DNA of 64,000 nucleotides from Dyella sp. AtDHG13 (GTDB lineage Bacteria; Pseudomonadota; Gammaproteobacteria; Xanthomonadales; Rhodanobacteraceae), in contig NZ_QICJ01000010.1 in the NCBI RefSeq assembly GCF_003201105.1, forward strand, positions 124,001 through 188,000, read 5' to 3'. The position numbers and the translations under genes are program-made. This document shows, in pieces, positions 38,066 through 46,096 of this stretch; positions within the stretch are counted from its first letter, which is position 1, and each line of letters begins with the position of its first letter. The notes beneath the pieces were generated by a model. The model worked only from the letters and a program-made list of their open reading frames with translations. It ran no database searches and was not told the origin of the DNA.

Positions 38066-38821
38066 CTAGTGCGGCGCTGACGCTGCGCGGCTGCTCAGCA
38101 CCGGGGCGATACCCATCCTTGTCAGTGCCTCAACGACCTCATCGCCGGCACGGAGGAAACACACGTCCACGGGCAGCCTCCCCAGGTACGCTTCCGAAAC
38201 AATGGCACCGATGTCCTGGGCGATTGTGACGTCGTATGGGCTAACGACACCCACAGCCAGCGAATGGATCGAGCCATGGGCCTCGGGGCGGTGAAGGTCG
38301 TAGATGAAGATGGTTGGCGCGGTGGCTTGCCGGTCGAAATGGCTCTGAAGCGCCGCGATAAGCGCGCGCGGGTCCTCGGTCGCGGTGCCGATCGAAATAT
38401 CGGCACCTTGTGGGATCGCGCTGGCTTGCGCACCGGCGTGAATCGTCCCGTCCTTCAACAGCATCGCAATGGTGTCCGGCGGAAGATCCAACGCCACCGG
38501 CCCGGCGGGATTGAGTCGAAAGTGTCCGCGTGGCATCGCTTCGATAAGGCGCTTGAGCGAGTCCGACACGATCTCGACCGAGGCCGGTTGTCCGGCGGGG
38601 ATGCGTGCCGCGTCCGAGAAGATCGGGACGAAGGTGACCTGGTCCTTGGGATCCCGCCAGCCCACCACGACACGGACTTCAGATCGGCCGTTGGCAGCCG
38701 GCACACGGGAGACCGGGACCAGCACCGTGCTGTCGGCGAGCAGCCGGTAAAACTCAGGCATCAGGCCCGGATCGGCGGCGGCAAGCTGCAGTCGTTCGCC
38801 GAGGATATCTTTGCTGCTCAA
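38066..38821 (-). CDS. SseB-family protein (copy 1)
   Basis: 251 residues. N-terminal SseB domain: VLVPV, VTFVPIFSDAARI and the typical LNPAGPVALDLPPDTIAMLLKDG. C-terminal SseB_C-like half: IFIYDLHRPEAHGSI to LRAGDEVVEALTRMGIAPVL. TTG start with GGGAG six bases upstream. SseB proteins are linked to serine sensitivity and toxin-secretion loci; biochemical role unclear. A second SseB-like gene lies at 52184 beside the same kind of XRE/small-protein pair. Confidence 0.78.
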   Translation of the reverse strand: MSSKDILGERLQLAAADPGLMPEFYRLLADSTVLVPVSRVPAANGRSEVRVVVGWRDPKDQVTFVPIFSDAARIPAGQPASVEIVSDSLKRLIEAMPRGHFRLNPAGPVALDLPPDTIAMLLKDGTIHAGAQASAIPQGADISIGTATEDPRALIAALQSHFDRQATAPTIFIYDLHRPEAHGSIHSLAVGVVSPYDVTIAQDIGAIVSEAYLGRLPVDVCFLRAGDEVVEALTRMGIAPVLSSRAASAPH

Positions 38822-38850
38822 CGGATCTCCCTGGCGCGTTCGTCACGCCG

Positions 38851-39168
38851 CTACGTGCCCTCAACGGTTTTTAGCAGACGCTCCTTGTCGGCGACCGACA
38901 TCTGGTCGAACGCCAGGATCATCCGCGCCAGGCGCTCGTCGCCGGCGAACAGATAGGCCGTCGGTACCGACAAGGCGCTCGCCAGACGCTCAGCCGTGGC
39001 CATGTCCGGCTGATGGACGCCTAGCTCATACCGGTTGATGCGCGTACTGGCCACAAAGGGATCCAAGCCTGCCCGAATACCGAGTTCTTTCTGCGAAAGT
39101 TGAAGCTGTTCCCGGGCCGCTTTGAGGCGGTGCTGGAAAACCAGCCGAATGTCCTGCTGACGCGCCAT
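38851..39168 (-). CDS. XRE-family HTH regulator (copy 1)
   Basis: 105 residues. Helix-turn-helix of the Cro/CI type: LQLSQKELGIRAGLDPFVAS, RINRYELGVHQPD, LASALSVPTAYLF. The C-terminal helix is MILAFDQMSVADKERLLKTV. Roughly three quarters identical to the protein at 51346. It faces a divergent small gene across a 126-bp gap with two TACGA-N3-TCGTA operators, so autoregulation and control of the partner are likely. Confidence 0.92.
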   Translation of the reverse strand: MARQQDIRLVFQHRLKAAREQLQLSQKELGIRAGLDPFVASTRINRYELGVHQPDMATAERLASALSVPTAYLFAGDERLARMILAFDQMSVADKERLLKTVEGT

Positions 39169-39192
39169 AGTCCGAACCCGGTAGGAGGGACC

Positions 39193-39243
39193 TACGAGAT
39201 TCGTAACTTCGCCTTGCGCTGGATACTACGAGTTTCGTAGTAT
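39193..39243. promoter_or_regulatory. Twin operators for XRE copy 1
   Basis: Site A TACGAGATTCGTA (39193-39205) and site B TACGAGTTTCGTA (39227-39239), start-to-start spacing 34 bp. Site B extends to perfect 9-bp arms ATACTACGA / TCGTAGTAT (39223-39243). The same pair with the same spacing occurs at 51688-51738 beside the related XRE gene. Confidence 0.8.
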
Positions 39244-39294
39244 CGGCTGCAACCGTACGCCTTTCATGTGTTTAGGCTTTCTCGGTGCATAGCC

Positions 39295-39642
39295 ATGCAG
39301 CTCATGCTCGACGATGAATCCGGCATTCCCATCCCCATGGACGACTTCGTCCGCGAGGCCTGGGCGGTCCAATTCGGCCGTGCCGCTGCGAATCAGGCCG
39401 TTGAGCAGCTGTGCGAGCGCCTGGCCGAGTGCTTCGCCTCCAGCCTGGCCGAATGTCTCGATGCCGACCTGCAACTGCCCACCGAGGCCCAGGTCCGCTA
39501 TGCAACCGACATTTCCCGGCATCTGGGCGTCTCGCTGCCTGCTGAGGCGCTGCGGTTTCGTGGGGCGATGTACGACTTCCTCGACCGTTTTGCCGAGTCC
39601 CACCGTCTCCGCCGTCGTGTGCCACGGGAAGACATCACCTGA
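39295..39642 (+). CDS. Small conserved partner protein of the XRE module (copy 1)
   Basis: 115 residues. MQLMLDDESGIPIPMDDFVREAW, then a Cys/Leu-rich helix (ASSLAECLDADLQLPTEAQV) and RYATDISRHLGVSLPAEALR. Closely similar to the protein at 51781. No function known to me. Divergent from the XRE gene across twin operators; ends six bases before the convergent cyclase gene. Confidence 0.7.
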   Translation: MQLMLDDESGIPIPMDDFVREAWAVQFGRAAANQAVEQLCERLAECFASSLAECLDADLQLPTEAQVRYATDISRHLGVSLPAEALRFRGAMYDFLDRFAESHRLRRRVPREDIT

Positions 39643-39647
39643 GTCGA

Positions 39648-40400
39648 TTACACCAGGCCACGCAGTAGCGACCCGGTCGGGGGGCGCAGCATCCAGCGGG
39701 ATCGCAAGATGAAGTGGGTGTCGGGCGTCGGCGCGTCCGGCCAGGGGACGACTTCCCATAGCGACTGCCCGTCCACGGCATAGACCAGCGTCGCCGGATC
39801 GAAGAGGCCGCCGAAGACCGTGCCGGTGATGTGGGTGCCGTATGGATCGGTGCGTATGGCGGAGAGCTTGGCCGCGACATTCGGCGCACGGCCGATCCAG
39901 ACCAGGTCGTTGCTACGTCGGATTCCCGCTCGCGTTGCCATCACGTCGCTTCGGTCGATGCCGACACCGTGACTCATCAGGTAGCCCGCCTGACGCAAAC
40001 CGGGCACGTGCCGATCGAGCGCCGGACGCATCAGCTCGTGGACGGCATAGAAAATATGCATCGCTGCGCTGACTGCGCGCTGCTCTTGGTTGGGCCCGAC
40101 AAAAACCCCCATGACGCGATCGCCGTCAAAGCTTCGGATGTGTCCCTGGTGATAGCGGATGATGTCGCAGGTCGGCCCAAGGAAGAGCTTGATGACCATC
40201 GCGGCAACGCGTGGATCAAAGCGAGTCGCCAGCAACGTCGAATCGGCCAGATCGGCATAGAGCATCGTCGCTGACATCGTCACCCCGCCGCCGGCAAGAG
40301 CCACATCATCGGACTTCGGCACCACCAGGCCAGCGCGGGTGCTCCAGCGCTCGGTCGTGATCGACTCGATCCGTGCGGCGAGATCGTGGTAGAGCGCCAT
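39648..40400 (-). CDS. Pycsar-type nucleotide cyclase (PycC-like, class III cyclase fold)
   Basis: 250 residues. Metal-binding Asp in MLYADLADST and in SFDGDRVMGVF, with the transition-state Asn region LVWIGRAPNVAAKLS. Short N-terminal part ERWSTRAGLVVP as in PycC proteins. In Pycsar defence, such enzymes make cCMP or cUMP upon phage infection and the nucleotide switches on a membrane or TIR effector. The adjoining gene (1-bp TAATG overlap, upstream) encodes a membrane effector of the matching kind. Whether it makes cC, cU or cAMP is not readable. Confidence 0.8.
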   Translation of the reverse strand: MALYHDLAARIESITTERWSTRAGLVVPKSDDVALAGGGVTMSATMLYADLADSTLLATRFDPRVAAMVIKLFLGPTCDIIRYHQGHIRSFDGDRVMGVFVGPNQEQRAVSAAMHIFYAVHELMRPALDRHVPGLRQAGYLMSHGVGIDRSDVMATRAGIRRSNDLVWIGRAPNVAAKLSAIRTDPYGTHITGTVFGGLFDPATLVYAVDGQSLWEVVPWPDAPTPDTHFILRSRWMLRPPTGSLLRGLV

Positions 40401-41146
40401 TAGCGAGACACCGACAAGGCCAATACCGCCAAGGCGACCAGCCAGGGCGCGACGCTCAGCCCCATCCAGAAGTAGGCTCGCTTCAGGCGATCAAATTTGA
40501 CCGTCAAAATCTTCGCGTTGATCCACGCCTGGTCGATGATGTCATCTGTATGGGCACCGAGGTTGCGCTGGCTGAATCGTGTTCGGTAGTCGGCTTCGTC
40601 CAGTTGGGCAACGGTCCGAAAGTAGATCAGCGAGCGCTCGCCATCGGTCAGGTGAGGAAACGAGCCGCGGTACAGCAGGATGAGGCTCGCAACCTGCATG
40701 ACAGCAAAGAGCGCAATCGCGCCGATCACGGAAGGTGAGACGTCGCTAACGGGCAGGACTTTGGCAAAAGCGATACTGATCATCGCCAGGTCCACCGCCA
40801 GAACCACAGATAGCTTGGTCTCGACCCGCGCGAAGAAGGACAGCACCAGGGCCAGTTGGTCTTTTGCCCGGCCGGCGAGCTCCTCGTTCATGCCTGGGTC
40901 CGGCGAGGACGTCACCGTTGACCGGGTCGGTTCGGTACCCACCAAGGCCAGGTCGACAGCAGCCGTCGCGGCTCGAACGGCGGCTGTCGCCTGTGCGGCG
41001 ACTTGTTCTAACGCCGGGTCGTCCACCGCGTCCGTCACGGTGAGAGCCTGGCCGTCGTGCCAGCCTGCCGCCTCCACGACCGTGTCCGCCACGGCCAAAA
41101 CCCACTGCGTGCCTGCCTGGCGAAGAACCGCGCGAACCTCTGTCAT
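40400..41146 (-). CDS. Pycsar-type membrane effector (PycTM-like) with an extra N-terminal domain
   Basis: 248 residues. C-terminal ~160 residues: two hydrophobic helices (LSVVLAVDLAMISIAFAKVL; VIGAIALFAVMQVASLILLY), a linker with DDIIDQAWINAKILTVKFDR, and a last helix (GLSVAPWLVALAVLAL), the PycTM/DUF5706-type layout. Residues 1-45 (VRAVLRQAGTQWVLAVADTV, then VEAAGWHDGQALTV) resemble an AbrB/MazE-like hairpin domain. GGAGG before the ATG fixes the start. It would permeabilise the membrane when the cyclic nucleotide appears. Here the effector precedes the cyclase. Confidence 0.75.
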   Translation of the reverse strand: MTEVRAVLRQAGTQWVLAVADTVVEAAGWHDGQALTVTDAVDDPALEQVAAQATAAVRAATAAVDLALVGTEPTRSTVTSSPDPGMNEELAGRAKDQLALVLSFFARVETKLSVVLAVDLAMISIAFAKVLPVSDVSPSVIGAIALFAVMQVASLILLYRGSFPHLTDGERSLIYFRTVAQLDEADYRTRFSQRNLGAHTDDIIDQAWINAKILTVKFDRLKRAYFWMGLSVAPWLVALAVLALSVSR

Positions 41147-41292
41147 GAGCTCCTCCTTACGTGGGGCAGGAGCGTACCGGCACAGGCGCCTGATTGGCAG
41201 GCCTGAAAAGGGCCTCTGCGCTCGTTTCAAACGACGACCGCACGCCCGTTCTGTACCGCTTCGGAGGCGGAGGGAGGCACGACAACGCCATG

Positions 41293-41321
41293 AGGCGGGA
41301 TAACTTTTGATTATCCCGCCT
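41293..41321. other. 11-bp inverted repeat with 7-bp spacer; candidate recombination core site
   Basis: AGGCGGGATAA (41293-41303), spacer CTTTTGA, TTATCCCGCCT (41311-41321): perfect arms in the layout of tyrosine-recombinase core sites. It lies between two genes that diverge from it, so a terminator role is unlikely. It is 93 bp before the TnpT-like gene. Confidence 0.45.
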
Positions 41322-41363
41322 TCAATTTCGTGCCGATCAACCGCTTGACGGCATGCGTTGTAG

Positions 41364-41388
41364 TACGTATATACGTAGTATGTACTAC
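41364..41388. promoter_or_regulatory. Palindromes upstream of the TnpT/KfrA-like gene
   Basis: Perfect palindrome TACGTATATACGTA (41364-41377) overlapping GTAGTA-TG-TACTAC (41375-41388). KfrA-type proteins bind such repeats upstream of their own gene; may also belong to the resolution site. Confidence 0.5.
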
Positions 41389-41413
41389 GGTACGATAAAC
41401 AGAGGGGCCGATC

Positions 41414-42442
41414 ATGGCACGTGGCAGAGTCTATAAATCCGAGGTCAAGACGGCTCGGGACGCGCTTCTGCGGCAGGGCACGAATCCTTCGCTGGATGCT
41501 GTTCGCATCGCCTTGGGCAATACCGGCTCCAAAACGACGATCCATCGCCTGATGAGGGAACTGGAGGCCGAAGAGGCCGAGGCGACCCCGCGGAACGGCG
41601 AAGCGGTGAGCGACGCATTGCAAGGCTTAGTGAGCCAATTGGCAGCCCAGCTCCGCGAGGAAGCCGATTCGATCGTCGCCGCCGGTCAGGCCGAGGCGGC
41701 GGCAAAAGTGGCGGCTGCTCGCGAGGATGTCGCCCGGCTCACCCAGCAAGGGCAAGATGCCAGCGCGCAGATCCAGCGCCTGCAGACCACGTTGGATGAG
41801 GTACACCAGGCGCTGACCACCACCGAACGAGCCGCACGCGATCGGGACACGACGATCGTCGGTCTGAACGAGCGCATCGCCGGCCTTGAGCGTCAACTCG
41901 GCGAGCGCGAGGCTCACCTAATGTCGGCAGAGACCAAACACCAGCAGGCGCGCGATGCCCTGGAGCACTTCAGACAAGCATCCCGGGAGCAACGGGACAC
42001 CGAGGCGCGTCAGCATGAACAGGCTGTGCAAGCCCTCCAGGTCGAACTCCGTCGCGCGACGGACGCGGTGGCATCGAAGAACGACGAACTGCTGAGCCTC
42101 AACAGGGCCAACGCCCGATACACCGAGCAAGTGGGCCAACTCGACAAGGAACTGCGGGACACCCGTCGGACGTTACAGACGGCCCAGACGCGCGTCGCGG
42201 AGGCCGAAGGCCTGCGCCAGGCCAATCAGGCGCTCGAGCAACGCGTCAGTCAGTTAACCGTCGACATCGAGGCCATGCGCCGCGAACAGACGACAGCGCA
42301 CATGCAATGGGATGGCGAACGCGCTGCACTGGCCGATGCCTTGCGAGAGGCCAGAGCCCAGGGCGAGCGGTGGGGGACGATCGAGGCCATGCTATCCAAT
42401 CTTCAGCCAACTTCACCAGCGATCGATGGATCGTCGAGCTGA
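41414..42442 (+). CDS. KfrA-like coiled-coil DNA-binding protein, probable TnpT resolution factor
   Basis: 342 residues. The N-terminal ~60 residues are a KfrA_N-type DNA-binding domain (MARGRVYKSEVKTARDALL, TGSKTTIHRLMRELEAEE). From ~70 to ~330 it is one long coiled coil rich in Glu/Gln/Ala/Arg heptads. In Tn4651-type transposons TnpT has this build and assists the tyrosine recombinase TnpS at the rst site. Here the two genes are 18 kb apart, with the cargo between. Palindromes directly upstream fit autoregulation. Confidence 0.8.
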   Translation: MARGRVYKSEVKTARDALLRQGTNPSLDAVRIALGNTGSKTTIHRLMRELEAEEAEATPRNGEAVSDALQGLVSQLAAQLREEADSIVAAGQAEAAAKVAAAREDVARLTQQGQDASAQIQRLQTTLDEVHQALTTTERAARDRDTTIVGLNERIAGLERQLGEREAHLMSAETKHQQARDALEHFRQASREQRDTEARQHEQAVQALQVELRRATDAVASKNDELLSLNRANARYTEQVGQLDKELRDTRRTLQTAQTRVAEAEGLRQANQALEQRVSQLTVDIEAMRREQTTAHMQWDGERAALADALREARAQGERWGTIEAMLSNLQPTSPAIDGSSS

Positions 42443-42497
42443 TGCGCTCCACGGTACGATCGCATTCGTTACGTTCTCAATGAGGAAGGACAACGGC

Positions 42498-42929
42498 ATG
42501 GCGATGGAACAGGGAGAAAAGATGGCAACGGACGATGAGCTGCTGATCCACGTACGGCTCATGGGCGGCTGCGATCACCCAGACTTCATTTTCAAAACAG
42601 AGAAGGATTGGGGACATCAGTTCGAATACGCCGCATGCACCCGTTGCAATGCGAAGGCTCATCTTTTTCGAGGGCTGGGCGGCACGCCGGATCCCTTGCG
42701 CGAACTCAAACGCCTCATACCACGACACTGCCAAGACATGATTGCCGTCAACAAGGTGCTTCGGCATCTGGAAAGCCAGGGCTGGCATTGGACCGTGCAG
42801 CGGCGGAATGGCTCGCACCAATTCGTTCTCGCAAATGGATCGCTACGAGTGGAGGGAGCTCCTCACGCGGACGAGACGGCAGCCGCCGCCTCAACACTAA
42901 TTCGGTTGGCGAATTCCGCCTCGGCTTGA
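42498..42929 (+). CDS. Hypothetical protein downstream of the TnpT-like gene
   Basis: 143 residues from the ATG at 42498 (AGGAAGGA upstream); ATGs at 42480 and 42522 are alternatives. Contains GGCDHPDFIF, YAACTRCNAKAHLFRGLGG (paired Cys, possible metal site) and LRHLESQGWHWTVQRRNGSH. No family recognised. About 55 bp after the TnpT-like gene on the same strand and last gene before the right terminal repeat. Confidence 0.6.
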   Translation: MAMEQGEKMATDDELLIHVRLMGGCDHPDFIFKTEKDWGHQFEYAACTRCNAKAHLFRGLGGTPDPLRELKRLIPRHCQDMIAVNKVLRHLESQGWHWTVQRRNGSHQFVLANGSLRVEGAPHADETAAAASTLIRLANSASA

Positions 42930-43101
42930 TCGTAAAGTCTGGATTTACCGCTCCCACAAGGCCATTTCTTCTTCACGTCGGTAATGCGCGCTCGCTAGCG
43001 GGCTAGACGCGCCCGACATCCGACTGACGACGCCGGCTGGCATCGCAGAGCGAGGGGGCGATGAGAACATAAAGCCTCGGCGTTTCAGCGCCTTATGACG
43101 G

Positions 43102-43138
43102 AAAGTGCGCTTTTTTTGGGGATTCTCGGCCGACCCTC
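43102..43138 (-). repeat. Right terminal inverted repeat of the Tn3-family transposon
   Basis: Reverse complement matches the left repeat at 34 of 37 positions; followed directly by ATGTA at 43139-43143, the second copy of the target duplication. Confidence 0.93.
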
Positions 43139-43143
43139 ATGTA

Positions 43144-43160
43144 TATCTTTGGCCGGCTTA
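43144..43160 (+). other. Right half of the interrupted dif-like site
   Basis: TATCTTTGGCCGG continues CGCATAATGTA from the left flank of the transposon. The arm on this side lacks XerD-site similarity (dif has TTATGTTAAAT). Confidence 0.6.
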
Positions 43161-43451
43161 TCAGGCATTTTCCACCCCACGCGAGGTGGTATTATCGACG
43201 GCATTTTCTCCGGGTGGCAAACCGTTCAAATGCGGGCCCAAAAAAGCACGCTTGCCACGGCATTTTCTCGCCGCCGCCGACAAAATCGATTCACGCTCAT
43301 CAATCCGGTCCAGGATGTAATCCTTGACGCTGCCGTAGGCTTCCAAATCCTCCTGGCTATCACTGGTCGGACCGATGTCCAGCAACGCATGCAACATGCG
43401 TTTCCACACGCCCAGCAGCTGCTCATGCTGCCGCCTCTCTACCGCTTTCAT
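43161..43451 (-). CDS. Hypothetical protein next to the dif-like site
   Basis: 96 residues from ATG at 43451 (MKAVERRQHEQLLGVWKRML). Helical and charged, with LEAYGSVKDYILDRIDERES. A TTG at 43493 would add 14 residues. No family recognised. It ends within 20 bp of the attachment site and follows the RHH/SEC-C gene on the same strand. Confidence 0.5.
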   Translation of the reverse strand: MKAVERRQHEQLLGVWKRMLHALLDIGPTSDSQEDLEAYGSVKDYILDRIDERESILSAAARKCRGKRAFLGPHLNGLPPGENAVDNTTSRGVENA

Positions 43452-43548
43452 GCGATCATCCCTTGGGGCGTCGCCCCGGTTGGTCTCTACCAATCGCCGC
43501 CCGGGTCAGGCCGTCAAACTCGGCCCGGGCGGCACCTTTCGCGAAGCG

Positions 43549-43851
43549 TCACGGCTTACCGTGACACCGCTTGTACTTCTGACCACTCCCGCACGGGCAG
43601 GGCTGATTCGCCCCCACCTTCGCCACCTGGACAACCCGCGAGGCGGCCGCCTGTGGAGCCGGAGCAGGATCCGCAGGACCCTTCATCGTGCGGTGATACT
43701 TGACCAGCTTTTCCGCCTGGAAGCCCGTCCAGTTCCTCACGGCCTGGACCACGAAGGCGTTCAAGCTGAGCCCCATCATTTCCGCCACCGCCGACGCTTC
43801 TTCCTTCAAGTCGGGCGGCAAACGCAGGTTCAATTTCACCGTCTCGGACAT
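43549..43851 (-). CDS. Ribbon-helix-helix protein with C-terminal SEC-C zinc motif
   Basis: 100 residues. N-terminal RHH/Arc-like segment ([35 protein letters not shown]) and C-terminal SEC-C motif ([17 protein letters not shown]). GGAG six bases upstream of the ATG. RHH proteins repress by binding tandem direct repeats; three TGGCCCCAT repeats stand right before this gene. SEC-C binds zinc and proteins. Overlaps the tail of the XafT-like reading frame in another frame. Confidence 0.82.
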   Translation of the reverse strand: MSETVKLNLRLPPDLKEEASAVAEMMGLSLNAFVVQAVRNWTGFQAEKLVKYHRTMKGPADPAPAPQAAASRVVQVAKVGANQPCPCGSGQKYKRCHGKP

Positions 43852-44506
43852 GGAAAACTCCGCTCAAAATGTGGCCCCATTCTGGCCCCATAATGGCCCC
43901 ATGTCCATCCGGCGCAAACCGCGCCACTAAGCCATTCGTCCCGAATGGCATGTCCCTTGTTGCATTAAAGACAAGCCCCAGGTCACACCCCTCGCGCTGC
44001 GCGCGAGGGGTGTGACCCTCGGCCCCTGCAGGTAACCAAGAAAGATTGGTCAGCTGAAGCAGGGCGATGACTGGCATCACCTGCTCAACTTTGATCACCG
44101 GTTCCGCCTGTACGGCTTCGGGTTGGAGCGAGACGGCCTCCGGCCTCGCAGGGGCGACAGCCCCTGCACCCCGGGCCGCGCGCTGGGCAAAGTCCTGACG
44201 CCAGAAACGGGCCTGCTCGCAGAGCAGGGGCCACGCCTCAAGCTTGCCCGGCAGGAAGCTGTAGCCGTTCGGACTGACCAACTCGGCGGTGCGCTCATTG
44301 AGCACCCAGCCGGCCCAACGATCGTTGAGCGCGCCCATGTCACCGCGCCGGCGCAAGCGAAGCAACCGAACCACAGACCACGGCACGCGGCGCTGGCCAT
44401 CGTCCCAGTAACGAACCGTGCGCATCGACACGCCGAGGAACTCGGCGCAGGCTTTGCGGCTCAGAAAGCAGCTGTGGCGAAGGGCCCGAAAGCCATCTGG
44501 TGCCAA
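43556..44506 (-). CDS. VC1465/XafT-family Xer recombination activation factor-like protein
   Basis: 316 residues if the TTG at 44506 is used (start uncertain). Residues ~1-110 match the family from memory: [80 protein letters not shown]. XafT proteins make XerD act first so that elements such as TLC phage and the gonococcal island move at dif. The frame stays open far beyond the conserved part, through a 16-bp hairpin and across the RHH gene, so the tail may be spurious or the natural stop lost. Confidence 0.65.
   Translation of the reverse strand: MAPDGFRALRHSCFLSRKACAEFLGVSMRTVRYWDDGQRRVPWSVVRLLRLRRRGDMGALNDRWAGWVLNERTAELVSPNGYSFLPGKLEAWPLLCEQARFWRQDFAQRAARGAGAVAPARPEAVSLQPEAVQAEPVIKVEQVMPVIALLQLTNLSWLPAGAEGHTPRAQREGCDLGLVFNATRDMPFGTNGLVARFAPDGHGAIMGPEWGHILSGVFHVRDGEIEPAFAARLEGRSVGGGGNDGAQLERLRGPGREELDGLPGGKAGQVSPHDEGSCGSCSGSTGGRLAGCPGGEGGGESALPVREWSEVQAVSR
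43873..43904. repeat. Three tandem 11-bp direct repeats containing TGGCCCCAT
   Basis: TGGCCCCAT occurs three times at 11-bp steps (separated by TC and AA) about 20 bp upstream of the RHH/SEC-C start. Regular spacing near one helical turn suits cooperative RHH binding. Confidence 0.7.
43931..43949. repeat. 8-bp inverted repeat
   Basis: GCCATTCG-TCC-CGAATGGC, perfect arms with a 3-nt spacer, between the direct repeats and the large hairpin. Confidence 0.6.
43981..44017. repeat. 16-bp perfect inverted repeat (large hairpin)
   Basis: GGTCACACCCCTCGCG (43981-43996), loop CTGCG, and its exact complement (44002-44017). No T-run follows. It lies within the XafT-like frame, downstream of its recognisable part. 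Candidate origin, packaging or regulatory structure of the Xer-exploiting element. Confidence 0.75.
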
Positions 44507-44637
44507 ATGCCATGGCCGGCGATATGGCCGGCGACGGCTGTTCTCGGCGCTTAAACTCCAACAAGCTAAGCCATTGATTTGACTAGTGGGCGTGATGGCT
44601 TGTCGACTCGACTGCGCAATGACCGCTTCATAGAAAC

Positions 44638-44664
44638 CTCTGCAGTGAAGGATCCACTGCAGAG
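44638..44664 (-). terminator. Probable terminator of the tns operon
   Basis: 10-bp perfect arms CTCTGCAGTG / CACTGCAGAG with a 7-nt loop, 86 bp after the tniQ stop on the minus strand, followed in that direction by GTTTCT. Confidence 0.5.
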
Positions 44665-44749
44665 ATCCATACGCATACGGAAATGCAACGCGCACAAACT
44701 TTGGCAACGAAGAACGTATGCGAAGGAAGGCTTGAACTCGAGGCCCCGA

Positions 44750-46096
44750 TCACGGAAGCCTGCTTCGCTTCGCCCAGACTATTTTGATGCGATCCAGTTG
44801 ATGTCCCTCCTTCCGGACAAGGATCCATGGTTCCGTGAGGCGCGGGCGGTCTCGCTTCGAGTCAAACAGGGCTGGGATGTAGCGGGAAAGCACGATACGC
44901 ATACCCTCGGCGTAAGCGCGCTTTAGGATGCTAGCCAACGCGCGCAGCAAGAGTTGGAGGCTCGCCTCCGCTTGGGGATCAGGCGGCATGAATTGGCCCA
45001 CAATGACGGCAAGCAGCTGCTCGGCCGACCGCGAGGCAGTCTTGCTAAGCGTGCTTCGGTGGATGACTCGTGTCTGGCCGATGAGCAGTGGCGGGAGGAA
45101 ACGGATTTCCGCCAGTGGTGAGCGCCTCGCAGGCTTGAACGTCCGATTCGGCTGACACGCTAGCCCGTGAAAGAACAGCGACATTTCTGCATCGGTCAGG
45201 CTCTCAGGAGGTAGGCGATTGGCGAGCTGGCAACCAATGTTGAGGAAGCCAGGAGATATTTGCGGAGGCAGTTCCAAGCCCGCCACCTCATCACGTAACG
45301 AGGTCAGTTTGGCGAGAGCAGATGGAAGATCATGGACTGTATTCGCCCTCATCGCTTGTCGCTTCAACGTGCGCGTGTGGCTCGTGGACAGTATCCATTC
45401 CGGCCCTCGGCAGGAGTCACGCAGAGCCTGTGGAAGCACAACGGCGTTCCGCATAGCATCGAACGACGTTGTCGCGCCTTCTGGAGGGATGAGAAGGGTG
45501 TATGCCCGTTCCTTTTCGGCCCAGGTCAGATAGCGATCTATGAACGCGGCTGCGCTTTCTGCCTGATCAAACGGGTAGGCGCAACTGACCATCTCACTGA
45601 AGATGTCGTGGCCGTTCCGACAGGCGAGCAGTTGATGGCCGGGGTCCCCGCGTAGAGTAAGTGAGCTGTCGCATACTGCACATTTCGTCAGCAATCGCAT
45701 TCGGTGCCAAGGACAACGACGCACCCAGGGGAGTTGGTGCAATAAGGTGTGAAACCCTTGGCGTAGACAAGCAGGACAGTAGCGAAACGCCCAACTCGTC
45801 TCCAAAATGTTTGAGCCGCCCCGAAAGGGAAGCCATAAGGCCGCATCCAGTGTGGCTGCTGATTTCAGTGACAGTGCTTCCGCCACCTTGCTGCGACTCG
45901 CTTCACTGAAAGTCAGGCGAAGGGAAAGATCATCGTTACCGCGGTTTCGTATCCCGAACGCAGAAAAATAGCTTTTGTGACTGATGTGATTGAGCCTGAC
46001 TACACGGCTGAAGGCACCGAAAACGGAGATCCCTGGAAGGCTTGAGAAATCCGCGCCAACAAAGCGCGCGCCTCCGAAGTCAGCGATGTGTGTCAT
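44750..46096 (-). CDS. tniQ: TniQ/TnsD-family target-selection protein
   Basis: 448 residues. Zinc-binding signature RYCPACLRQGFH...RRCPWHRMRLLTKCAVC, typical of TniQ/TnsD. The family recognises the target site and recruits the TnsC/TniB ATPase. The ATG at 46096 overlaps the end of the ATPase gene; another ATG lies at 46111. Last gene of a tnsA-tnsB-tnsC-tniQ operon. The target it recognises is unknown. Confidence 0.82.
   Translation of the reverse strand: MTHIADFGGARFVGADFSSLPGISVFGAFSRVVRLNHISHKSYFSAFGIRNRGNDDLSLRLTFSEASRSKVAEALSLKSAATLDAALWLPFRGGSNILETSWAFRYCPACLRQGFHTLLHQLPWVRRCPWHRMRLLTKCAVCDSSLTLRGDPGHQLLACRNGHDIFSEMVSCAYPFDQAESAAAFIDRYLTWAEKERAYTLLIPPEGATTSFDAMRNAVVLPQALRDSCRGPEWILSTSHTRTLKRQAMRANTVHDLPSALAKLTSLRDEVAGLELPPQISPGFLNIGCQLANRLPPESLTDAEMSLFFHGLACQPNRTFKPARRSPLAEIRFLPPLLIGQTRVIHRSTLSKTASRSAEQLLAVIVGQFMPPDPQAEASLQLLLRALASILKRAYAEGMRIVLSRYIPALFDSKRDRPRLTEPWILVRKEGHQLDRIKIVWAKRSRLP

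Noticed and set aside
44638-44664. 10-7-10 inverted repeat considered as a recombinase core or element end
   Set aside because: Its place just after the last tns gene fits a transcription terminator better, and no second copy was seen.
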